Source of the DNA: Flavihumibacter sp.
GTDB taxonomy: Bacteria > Bacteroidota > Bacteroidia > Chitinophagales > Chitinophagaceae
DNA: 5,354 nt
NCBI GenBank assembly: GCA_025455285.1
Contig: JALOMU010000159.1
Coordinates: 1 to 5,354, forward strand
Direction: 5' to 3'
Shown: positions 1-5,354 of the stretch, piece by piece
How the letters are laid out: each line of letters begins with the position of its first letter
How positions within the stretch are numbered: position 1 is the first letter of the stretch
The notes under the pieces: generated by a model
Seen by the model: only the letters and a program-made list of their open reading frames with translations
What the model was told of the DNA's origin: nothing
The model's database searches: none
Translations under genes and position numbers: made by a program

Positions 1-399
1 GAAAATAAAGCACATAATGTAGTGCCTGGAACCTGCCAGTTTACGGTGGATATCCGGGTGACGGACGCTTATACACACGAAGAAATTGTGGAGATTGTAC
101 AGGATGCTGTAGACGCCGAAATTAAACCGCGTAGTATGCGGATGCGGGCTACGGCTATCGGTGATGCACACCCGCTGGTGATAGCCGGTAAAAAACTGGG
201 TAAGAAATCCTATGGATCTCCTACCTGTTCGGATAAAGCCTTGCTGCCTTTTCCGGCATTGAAATGCGGTCCGGGTTTTAGCGGAAGAAGTCACACTGCA
301 GATGAATTCATCTACCTGGACGAAATTCGCAATGGCATCAAAACCTATATTGAACTGATTGAAACCGCGATTCCATTATTTGAAGCAGTAAATAGTTAA
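1..399 (+). CDS. argE: ArgE-like M20 family deacylase, C-terminal part (5' end outside window)
   Basis: This is the last 132 codons of a zinc-dependent M20 peptidase-family amidohydrolase. The frame is open from base 1 and the window begins inside the gene, so the GTG at 22 is not the start. Visible parts are the end of the dimerisation domain, with the HNVVPG motif (fragment residues 5-10; this His reaches into the partner's active site in M20 enzymes), and the end of the catalytic domain, with GSPTCSD and GRSHTADEF (His at bases 292-294 is the expected C-terminal metal ligand). The N-terminal metal-binding half is missing from view. The enzyme should remove an acyl group from an arginine precursor in the cytoplasm. 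argH follows after 10 nt, which supports an arginine role over DapE or a general dipeptidase. In Bacteroidota the substrate may be an N-acylcitrulline rather than acetylornithine; that is inference. The segment before the metal-ligand His reads GPGFSGRS; I recall a small or acidic residue at the Phe position in relatives. Confidence 0.85.
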   Translation, partial: ENKAHNVVPGTCQFTVDIRVTDAYTHEEIVEIVQDAVDAEIKPRSMRMRATAIGDAHPLVIAGKKLGKKSYGSPTCSDKALLPFPALKCGPGFSGRSHTADEFIYLDEIRNGIKTYIELIETAIPLFEAVNS

Positions 400-409
400 A
401 AACTGTAGC

Positions 410-1741
410 ATGAAACTCTGGCAAAAAAATACAGCATCGCTGAAGGAAGTGGAACAATTTACGGTTGGCCGTGATCGTGAGTTTGATCAGCAGATGGCCC
501 GCCAGGATGTGCTTGGAAATATGGCGCATGCCATCATGCTGGAAGAAATCGGTTTGCTTACAACCACTGAAAAAGAGCAATTGCTGGCGGAGTTGAAAAA
601 AATCTATGCGCTGGCGGTGAAAGGCGAGTTGCTAATCGCCGAAGGCATTGAAGATATTCACTCCCAGGTGGAGTTCCTGCTCACCCAGGCATTGGGTGAT
701 ACCGGTAAAAAGATTCACAGTGCCCGAAGCCGGAACGACCAGGTGCTGGTAGACCTGAAATTGTTTCTGCGTGATGAAATTCAGGCGCTGGTGGAAGTAG
801 TACAACCGTTTTTCCAATTGCTTCAGGCCCAGAGCGAAAAATACAAGGATCATTTATTACCTGGATATACCCATCTTCAGCTGGCCATGCCTTCTTCTTT
901 CGGGCTCTGGTTCGGGGCCTACGCGGAAAGCCTGGTGGATGATCTGACCACTCTGCAGGCGGCCTATGAAGTCGTAAATAAAAATCCGTTGGGATCTGCT
1001 GCAGGATACGGATCATCTTTTCCGATCAAACGGCAACAGACAACCGAACTGTTAGGATTTGCGCAATTGAACCACAATGTTGTATATGCGCAGATGGGTA
1101 GGGGTAAAGCGGAACGCATTGTAGCAATGGCATTGGCCAACCTGGCAGATACCCTGACAAAATTATCCATGGATGCGTGCCTGTACCTGAATCAGAATTT
1201 CGGGTTCATCAGTTTTCCGCCGGAGTTGACAACAGGCAGCAGCATCATGCCGCATAAAAAGAATCCCGATGTGTTTGAGCTGATCCGCTCACATGGCAAC
1301 CGAATCAAGGCACTGCCGAATGAGATCATGCTAATGACCACCAACCTGCCGTCAGGATATCACCGTGATCTTCAATTGCTGAAGGAACACCTGTTTCCGG
1401 CTTTTAGTACGTTGAAAGACTGTTTCAACATGGCGGGACTCATGCTTTCGCAGATCGAAATCCGGCCAAATCTTTTACATGATGAAAAATATAAATATTT
1501 GTTCAGTGTGGAAGAAGTGAACAGGCTGGTATTGCAGGGTGTGCCCTTCCGGGATGCTTACAAGCAGGTAGGCCTGGCCATCGAAAGCGGCAATTATCAG
1601 TACCAAACCGAGCTGCAGCATACCCATGAAGGCAGTATCGGGAACCTATGTACGGATCAGATAAAAAAATCCATGGAGGCTGTATTAAGCCGGTTCAATT
1701 TTAGTACAGTAAATGCCGCTGTGGAGCAATTATTACGTTAA
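410..1741 (+). CDS. argH: Argininosuccinate lyase
   Basis: ArgH cleaves argininosuccinate to arginine and fumarate, the final step of arginine synthesis; the family acts as a cytoplasmic homotetramer. The 443-residue product shows all hallmarks of the fumarase/aspartase superfamily: HSARSRNDQV (103-112), GYTHLQ (152-157, with the catalytic Thr-His pair at 154-155) and the flexible-loop signature GSSIMPHKKNPD (276-287, carrying the catalytic Ser). VPFRDAY (378-384) matches the C-terminal VPFREAH motif with Tyr for His. The N terminus is short and lacks the usual GGRF stretch, starting MKLWQKN, which I recall as normal for Bacteroidota ArgH; most others are about 455-465 residues. The ATG at 410 is chosen because KLW aligns with the family's LW start and it lies 10 nt after the argE-like stop. 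No clear Shine-Dalgarno site precedes it, so translation may be coupled or leader-independent. No frameshift or missing catalytic motif is seen. Confidence 0.96.
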   Translation: MKLWQKNTASLKEVEQFTVGRDREFDQQMARQDVLGNMAHAIMLEEIGLLTTTEKEQLLAELKKIYALAVKGELLIAEGIEDIHSQVEFLLTQALGDTGKKIHSARSRNDQVLVDLKLFLRDEIQALVEVVQPFFQLLQAQSEKYKDHLLPGYTHLQLAMPSSFGLWFGAYAESLVDDLTTLQAAYEVVNKNPLGSAAGYGSSFPIKRQQTTELLGFAQLNHNVVYAQMGRGKAERIVAMALANLADTLTKLSMDACLYLNQNFGFISFPPELTTGSSIMPHKKNPDVFELIRSHGNRIKALPNEIMLMTTNLPSGYHRDLQLLKEHLFPAFSTLKDCFNMAGLMLSQIEIRPNLLHDEKYKYLFSVEEVNRLVLQGVPFRDAYKQVGLAIESGNYQYQTELQHTHEGSIGNLCTDQIKKSMEAVLSRFNFSTVNAAVEQLLR

Positions 1742-1760
1742 CTTGCCCATTCGTTGCCCC

Positions 1761-1777
1761 GGAAAGGTGCTTAATTG
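1761..1777 (+). promoter_or_regulatory. Shine-Dalgarno-like purine run before an alternative TTG start of dxr
   Basis: GGAAAGG at 1761-1767 lies 7 nt before an in-frame TTG at 1775. This is the only good Shine-Dalgarno match seen ahead of a gene here. It is well spaced for the TTG and too far (19 nt) from the preferred ATG at 1787. Bacteroidota rely weakly on such sites, so it does not settle the start. Confidence 0.3.
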
Positions 1778-1786
1778 AACCATTAC

Positions 1787-2941
1787 ATGCAAAAACGTAT
1801 CGCTTTATTCGGATCCACCGGCTCCATTGGAACCCAGGCATTGGCAGTAATTGAGGCCAATCCACAGTTGTTTACGGCAGAAATTCTGACTGCCCAGCAA
1901 AATGATGAATTACTGATCAAACAGGCGCTTCAATTCCAGCCCAATATTGTGGTGATCGGGGATGAATCCCGCTACCAGAAAGTGAAGCAGGCCCTGGCAG
2001 GCACCGATATCAAGGTGTTTGCTGGGGAGAAAGCATTGGAGGAAGTAGCCGCACTGGATTGTTATGACCTGATGCTGGCAGGAATTGTCGGATTTGCGGG
2101 ATTAAAACCCACATTGCAAGCGGTTGAACAAGGCAAACCGGTAGCTCTGGCCAATAAGGAAACACTGGTTGTAGCGGGTGATATCGTAATGCAGAAAGCG
2201 ATTGAAAAGCGGGTACCCATTATCCCTGTAGACAGCGAACACAGTGCCATTTTTCAGTGCCTGGTAGGAGAAAACCTCAATCCCATAGATAAAATCATAT
2301 TAACAGCATCCGGTGGGCCTTTCCTTGGAAAGAAGCCTAATTTCCTGGTAAACGTGAAACGGGATCATGCGCTGCAGCATCCTAACTGGAGCATGGGCGC
2401 CAAGATCACCATTGATTCGGCCACTTTGATGAATAAGGGACTGGAAATGATTGAGGCTAAATGGTTGTTCAACCTAAAGCCGGAGCAGGTTCAGGTAATG
2501 GTGCATCCCCAAAGTATTATACACAGCATGGTTCAGTTTGAGGATGGATCCATTAAGGCGCAGATGGGATTACCGGATATGAAATTACCGATTCAATATG
2601 CGATGGCTTTTCCGCAGCGGATCCTGAACCAGTTTCCACGCTATGATTTCCGTAAACCGAACACACTAACATTTGAAGAACCGGATGTAAAGACCTTCCG
2701 AAACCTGGCTCTGGCAACAGAGGCCTTGTATAAGGGGGGAAATCTGCCCTGTATCTTAAATGCCGCGAATGAAATTGCGGTATATGCCTTTTTAAGAAAC
2801 AGGGTGGGCTTCCTGGACATGACCGATGTGATTGAACGGACCATGAATAAGCTGGAGTTTATTGCGGAACCCACCCTGGAACAATATTTTGAAACCGATG
2901 CGGCAGCCCGTGAGTTTGCCGCCACACTGATTCATTTGTAA
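1787..2941 (+). CDS. dxr: 1-deoxy-D-xylulose 5-phosphate reductoisomerase
   Basis: Dxr (IspC) converts 1-deoxy-D-xylulose 5-phosphate to 2-C-methyl-D-erythritol 4-phosphate using NADPH and a divalent metal, the committed step of the MEP isoprenoid pathway, in the cytoplasm. Numbering from the ATG at 1787 (384 residues; E. coli has 398), the NADPH-binding GSTGSIG loop is at 9-15, ALANKET at 120-126, PVDSEHS at 147-153 (metal ligands Asp149 and Glu151), HPNWSMG at 198-204, and MNKGLEMIEAKW at 215-226 (Asn216, Lys217 and metal ligand Glu220). The C-terminal helical domain includes LNAANE (324-329). All catalytic residues are present. An in-frame TTG at 1775 adds four residues and has a GGAAAGG Shine-Dalgarno-like run 7 nt upstream (1761-1767). 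I prefer the ATG because QKRIALFGSTGSIG matches the family's usual N terminus, but TTG is possible. The gene follows argH by 45 nt with no hairpin terminator seen, so read-through from the arg genes is likely. Confidence 0.96.
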   Translation: MQKRIALFGSTGSIGTQALAVIEANPQLFTAEILTAQQNDELLIKQALQFQPNIVVIGDESRYQKVKQALAGTDIKVFAGEKALEEVAALDCYDLMLAGIVGFAGLKPTLQAVEQGKPVALANKETLVVAGDIVMQKAIEKRVPIIPVDSEHSAIFQCLVGENLNPIDKIILTASGGPFLGKKPNFLVNVKRDHALQHPNWSMGAKITIDSATLMNKGLEMIEAKWLFNLKPEQVQVMVHPQSIIHSMVQFEDGSIKAQMGLPDMKLPIQYAMAFPQRILNQFPRYDFRKPNTLTFEEPDVKTFRNLALATEALYKGGNLPCILNAANEIAVYAFLRNRVGFLDMTDVIERTMNKLEFIAEPTLEQYFETDAAAREFAATLIHL

Positions 2942-2945
2942 TTCT

Positions 2946-3362
2946 TTAATTGGATACGATGTGCAAGGTGTCTGCCTGCAATAAAGTGGTACCATTATAA
3001 TAACGCATTACATATTTTCCCGGAGTCATTAAACGGAACGTGAAAATCGTATCCTTAATGTAAACATTTGGCAAACAGGAAGGCTGCGGCAAGGCAGGAT
3101 TGGGCTTGGAGCCGATGGCCTGCAGATCAAACTGGTTGGGGCCTGAATTGCGCGCATCCACCCCTTCAAATTTATAGCACTGGTCAGGTGCAGTTACGCG
3201 CAGCTGGGTTTTAACCGTATCACCTACTTTAGCAGTATCAGGCGTATTTACATTGGCAAAGGAAATCGTAACCAGGACCCGCTGATCTGGTGGTAAGTCT
3301 TTGGTTTTCAAACAGGCGCTCAGGCTCAGCACCACGGCAGCGGAAAAAACTAATTTCTTCAT
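2946..3362 (-). CDS. Small putative lipoprotein of unknown function
   Basis: I do not recognise the family. The 138-residue product starts MKKLVFSAAVVLSLSAC: a positively charged n-region, a hydrophobic core and a lipobox LSAC with Cys17 as the lipidation site. This predicts signal peptidase II processing and membrane anchoring on the periplasmic side or in the outer membrane. The mature part (about 120 residues) alternates short hydrophobic stretches with polar turns and ends in PGKYVMRYYNG and LLQADTLHI, suggesting a small beta-sandwich (Ig-like) fold; this is inference. Besides Cys17 there are only Cys62 and Cys96, which could form a disulfide. An upstream ATG at 3383 would add seven residues (MNPKHRY) before the signal peptide; 3362 is preferred because it gives a standard signal peptide and the likely promoter sits too close to 3383. 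The gene meets dxr tail to tail, 4 nt apart, and diverges from rseP. Being a real gene is supported by the intact signal peptide and tight packing; the function is open. Confidence 0.82.
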   Translation of the reverse strand: MKKLVFSAAVVLSLSACLKTKDLPPDQRVLVTISFANVNTPDTAKVGDTVKTQLRVTAPDQCYKFEGVDARNSGPNQFDLQAIGSKPNPALPQPSCLPNVYIKDTIFTFRLMTPGKYVMRYYNGTTLLQADTLHIVSN

Positions 3363-3385
3363 GTATCGATGTTTAGGGTTCATGA

Positions 3386-3421
3386 CAAAGATGTGATTGC
3401 AAGCGTTGTACGAACAAAAAA
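3386..3421 (-). promoter_or_regulatory. Candidate Bacteroidota-type promoter for the lipoprotein gene
   Basis: Read on the minus strand, CATCTTTG (3393 down to 3386) matches the Bacteroidota -7 consensus TAnnTTTG except at its first base. A TTTTTTG run (3421 down to 3415) supplies a -33 TTG, with 21 nt between the elements. This falls near the spacing known for the primary sigma factor of this phylum. Transcription would begin near 3380, leaving a leader of roughly 18 nt before the ATG at 3362. Confidence 0.45.
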
Positions 3422-3449
3422 TTTATGGTTCCAATAGGGTTTTTTCCCT

Positions 3450-3457
3450 GATATTTG
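3450..3457 (+). promoter_or_regulatory. Weak candidate -7 element for rseP
   Basis: GATATTTG resembles the Bacteroidota -7 consensus TAnnTTTG with one mismatch and sits 33 nt before the ATG at 3491. No convincing -33 TTG is present 19-21 nt further upstream, so this is a tentative call based on position and partial match only. Confidence 0.22.
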
Positions 3458-3490
3458 TCAACATTCATACATAGTACCTGACTGAAGTAT

Positions 3491-4840
3491 ATGATATTTT
3501 TAGCAATTAATTGGGCGGAAGTTGGTGTTAAAGCCGGGCAGTTTATTCTTTCTTTTTCCATCATTGTAATTCTCCATGAGCTGGGGCATTTTTTGCCGGC
3601 ACGCTGGTTTAAATGCCGGGTGGAGAAGTTTTACCTGTTTTTTAATCCCTGGTTTTCCTTGTTCAAAAAGAAGATTGGCGAAACCGAATATGGATTGGGT
3701 TGGGTTCCTTTTGGGGGATATGTGAAGATCAGCGGGATGATCGATGAGAGCATGGATAAGGAGCAGCTGAACCAGCCACCGAAACCCTATGAATTCAGAA
3801 GTAAGCCAGCCTGGCAGCGACTGATTATCATGGTTGGAGGAGTGGTCGTGAACCTGATTCTCGGATTTCTGATCTATGCCATGACTTTATGGTATTGGGG
3901 CGAATCCTATGTTCCAACTAATAAATTCACTTACGGTATTGCAACAGATTCCCTGGCACAAAGTATTGGCCTGCGGGATGGCGATAAAATCGTATCGGTG
4001 GACGGTGAATATATTGACCGGTTCAATAAAATCCCCCTTCGTGTAATTCTGAACGGAGCGAAAACGTTTGAAGTAGAGCGTGATGGCAAACCTGTAACCA
4101 TCTCTATTCCTGAAAGTTTTGCTGCGGATCTGATTCACTACAAAGCCATTTCTTTTATCGATATGCGCGTGCCTTTCCTGGGCCTTGATTCAATAGCCGA
4201 TACCAGTGCCGCGATGAAGGCAGGATTGCGCAAGGGCGACCAGATATTGACGGTGAACAACCAGCCGGTTCCCTATTATCACACCTTCCGGCAATTGATT
4301 CAAAAGAGCAAAGAAAAAACCATCGCGATGCAGGTGCTGCGGGGTACCGATACCCTCCAACTGAATGCAGCGATACCCAAGACAGGAACACTTGGAGTGT
4401 ATCCGATCTCATGGGCGGATAAGTTTGAAGTGAAGGAAGTGAAATATGGTTTTTTTGAAGCGATTCCTGCAGGCTTCAAGAAAAGTATCGAAACCCTTAC
4501 ATCCTACTGGTTGCAGTTGAAACTCATCTTCAGTGGAAAAGTGAATACGAATGAATCCCTGGGCAGCGTGATCAGTATTGGGAAGATGTTTGCACCTGTT
4601 TGGGACTGGCAGCAATTCTGGGCGCTGACGGCATTCTTCAGTCTGGTACTCGCACTGATGAATATCCTTCCGATACCAGGGTTAGATGGGGGTCACGCTT
4701 TATTTACCATCTATGAAATCATCTCAGGCCGAAAGCCAAGTGATAAGTTCATGGAATACGCGCAGATGGTAGGTATGGTCCTGCTATTGGGACTAATGGC
4801 CTATGCGCTTGGGCTCGATATATTCCGATTATTTAAATAA
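3491..4840 (+). CDS. rseP: Site-2 intramembrane zinc metalloprotease, RseP family
   Basis: RseP-type M50 proteases cut single-pass membrane proteins inside the bilayer of the inner membrane. In E. coli the enzyme cleaves anti-sigma factor RseA and clears signal-peptide remnants; the substrate here is unknown. The 449-residue length fits the family (E. coli 450). Visible features in order: TM1 about 12-33 containing HELGH (29-33; zinc ligands His29 and His33, catalytic Glu30); the membrane-associated GGYVKISGM segment (75-83); TM2 about 112-133 (MVGGVVVNLILGF); two tandem PDZ domains, about 148-210 and 228-300, with ligand loops near SIGLRDGDKI and KAGLRKGDQI; TM3 about 374-394 leading into NILPIPGLDGGH (391-402, third zinc ligand Asp399); and TM4 about 424-441. 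All catalytic residues are intact. The ATG at 3491 puts HExxH at the usual distance from the N terminus; no Shine-Dalgarno site is seen. dxr lies upstream, as in many bacteria, but an inverted lipoprotein gene intervenes. Its last 8 nt overlap the convergent MutS-related gene. Confidence 0.95.
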   Translation: MIFLAINWAEVGVKAGQFILSFSIIVILHELGHFLPARWFKCRVEKFYLFFNPWFSLFKKKIGETEYGLGWVPFGGYVKISGMIDESMDKEQLNQPPKPYEFRSKPAWQRLIIMVGGVVVNLILGFLIYAMTLWYWGESYVPTNKFTYGIATDSLAQSIGLRDGDKIVSVDGEYIDRFNKIPLRVILNGAKTFEVERDGKPVTISIPESFAADLIHYKAISFIDMRVPFLGLDSIADTSAAMKAGLRKGDQILTVNNQPVPYYHTFRQLIQKSKEKTIAMQVLRGTDTLQLNAAIPKTGTLGVYPISWADKFEVKEVKYGFFEAIPAGFKKSIETLTSYWLQLKLIFSGKVNTNESLGSVISIGKMFAPVWDWQQFWALTAFFSLVLALMNILPIPGLDGGHALFTIYEIISGRKPSDKFMEYAQMVGMVLLLGLMAYALGLDIFRLFK

Positions 4841-5354
4841 TCTCAATTCCGATTTTTTTCATGAGGATACTGGCATTCATGCTGGTACAGATTCCTGTTT
4901 TCAGTTTGTAATCGAAGAAAAGTTCTTCCTTCTCTACACTAACATCAAAGTGATAATTGCTAAGGGCGTTTGGATATTCTTTTTCTAGTTCTGTTAGGGC
5001 CAGGTCGTGAGTGGCGAGCAGGGCAGTTGCATTTTGTTTCACCAATTGACGGATCAAGGCTTTTGAACCGGTTTGGCGATCCTGTGAATTGGTGCCACGC
5101 AGAATTTCATCGAGTAACAGAAAAACGGACTCTCCGGCATTTACTGCATCGATGATGGCTTTGAGTTTGCTTAGTTCCGCGAAAAAGGTAGAAGTGTTTT
5201 CTTCGAGATTATCGGCAATACGCATACTACTCATAATGCGCATATTGCTGGTCGTTAGATGGCTGGCAAACACAGGTGCCCCTGCCATAGCGAGTACCTG
5301 GTTAACTCCGATGGCGCGAAGGAAGGTACTTTTTCCTGCCATATTGGAACCGGT
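4833..5354 (-). CDS. MutS-related ATPase, C-terminal ATPase domain (5' end outside window)
   Basis: The last 173 codons of a leftward gene are present. The frame stays open to the window edge, and the first residues, TGSNMAGKST, are a MutS-type Walker A motif, so the ATG at 5342 is internal. Further motifs, in fragment numbering: NTSTFFAELSKL (53-64, the conserved STF..E element after Walker A), VFLLLDEILRGTN (77-89, Walker B) and ATHDLAL (114-120, the H-loop). These identify the ABC-like ATPase domain of the MutS superfamily, which dimerises and binds nucleotide in the cytoplasm. Canonical mismatch-repair MutS reads DEIGRGTST and has a C-terminal YGI..A.LAG segment; this protein has DEILRGTNSQDR and ends in KTGICTSMNASILMKKIGI. 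It is therefore better called a MutS-related paralog, a type I recall as common in Bacteroidota at roughly 600 residues and without a mismatch-binding domain. Those N-terminal parts cannot be seen here. Its role is unknown. The stop lies inside the rseP coding sequence. Confidence 0.9.
   Translation of the reverse strand, partial: TGSNMAGKSTFLRAIGVNQVLAMAGAPVFASHLTTSNMRIMSSMRIADNLEENTSTFFAELSKLKAIIDAVNAGESVFLLLDEILRGTNSQDRQTGSKALIRQLVKQNATALLATHDLALTELEKEYPNALSNYHFDVSVEKEELFFDYKLKTGICTSMNASILMKKIGIEII

Larger units (their letters stand above)
3363..3490. other. Divergent intergenic region between lipoprotein gene and rseP
   Basis: These 128 AT-rich nucleotides are the only sizeable non-coding stretch in the window and must hold the start signals for both divergent genes. 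Besides the lipoprotein promoter candidate, the plus strand has GATATTTG at 3450-3457, a one-mismatch match to TAnnTTTG about 34 nt before the rseP ATG, but no TTG at the right distance upstream. A small AGGG-T6-CCCT inverted repeat lies at 3436-3449; its 4-bp stem is too short to call a terminator or operator. Confidence 0.5.

Noticed and set aside
276..294. GPGFSGRS variant as a sign of an inactive ArgE-like enzyme
   Set aside because: The metal-ligand His, following TADEF and the HNVVPG His are intact. One altered loop residue does not show loss of function; it is kept only as a substrate hint.
681..1016. Minus-strand open frame of 111 codons inside argH
   Set aside because: It lies wholly within a clearly coding plus-strand gene, has Arg/Pro-rich low-complexity composition and no recognisable motif. 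It is a shadow of the real frame.
1235..1270. His in place of Gln in the ArgH signature (MPHKKNPD against MPQKKNPD)
   Set aside because: I recall this as a common natural variant in Bacteroidota ArgH, and the catalytic Ser and Lys are kept, so it is not unusual.
3436..3449. AGGG-TTTTTT-CCCT inverted repeat in the intergenic region
   Set aside because: The stem is only 4 bp and lies between two divergent genes, where a terminator is not expected. It is likely chance.
3363..3564. Minus-strand 63-codon open frame (3373-3564) across the rseP start and intergenic region
   Set aside because: It overlaps the rseP N terminus and the lipoprotein promoter candidate, and has no motif or signal. It is not supported as a gene.
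4155..4412. Minus-strand open frame of 85 codons inside rseP
   Set aside because: It is antisense to the second PDZ region of an intact gene, with no signal peptide, motif or promoter. It is a shadow frame.
4803..5155. Plus-strand open frames of 61 codons at 4803-4988 and 4970-5155
   Set aside because: They overlap the end of rseP and the antisense of the MutS-related ATPase domain, and their translations show no domain or family motif.
1..5354. CRISPR arrays, tRNA or rRNA genes, insertion sequences, attachment sites
   Set aside because: Reading both strands showed no spaced direct repeats, cloverleaf-like stretches, terminal inverted repeats or transposase motifs. Nearly all of the window is coding.

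Overview
The window is an ordinary chromosomal stretch from a member of the Bacteroidota, most likely the Chitinophagaceae or close kin. Four things point there: the ArgE-type peptidase sits directly upstream of a short ArgH lacking the usual N-terminal GGRF motif; the RseP has a Chitinophagaceae-like N-terminal region (HELGHF, then VEKFYLFF); the MutS-related ATPase is of the DEILRGTNS type; and there are no strong Shine-Dalgarno sites, with TAnnTTTG-like promoter elements instead. The family-level placement rests on recalled protein similarity, not on a search.

Layout. Positions 1-2941 carry a rightward, probably co-transcribed run: the 3' end of an argE-like M20 deacylase (1-399), argH (410-1741) and dxr (about 1787-2941), with gaps of 10 and 45 nt. 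A leftward gene for a small lipoprotein of unknown function (2946-3362) meets dxr tail to tail with 4 nt between the stop codons. A 128-nt intergenic region (3363-3490) separates the divergent lipoprotein and rseP starts and holds a reasonable Bacteroidota-type promoter for the lipoprotein. rseP (3491-4840) reads rightward and overlaps by 8 nt the end of a leftward MutS-related ATPase gene (4833-5354), whose start lies beyond the window.

How the genes work together. The argE-like gene and argH encode the deacylation step and the last step of arginine synthesis. Dxr commits carbon to the MEP isoprenoid pathway. RseP is an intramembrane zinc protease. dxr and rseP are neighbours in many bacteria; here the pair is split by the inverted lipoprotein gene. 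The MutS-related protein has intact ATPase motifs but is not a canonical mismatch-repair MutS.

I see no RNA gene, CRISPR array, insertion sequence, origin or phage-like element, and no convincing undescribed system. The points most worth checking are the orphan lipoprotein between dxr and rseP, the terminator-free convergent gene ends, the true substrate of the ArgE-like enzyme, and the MutS paralog.
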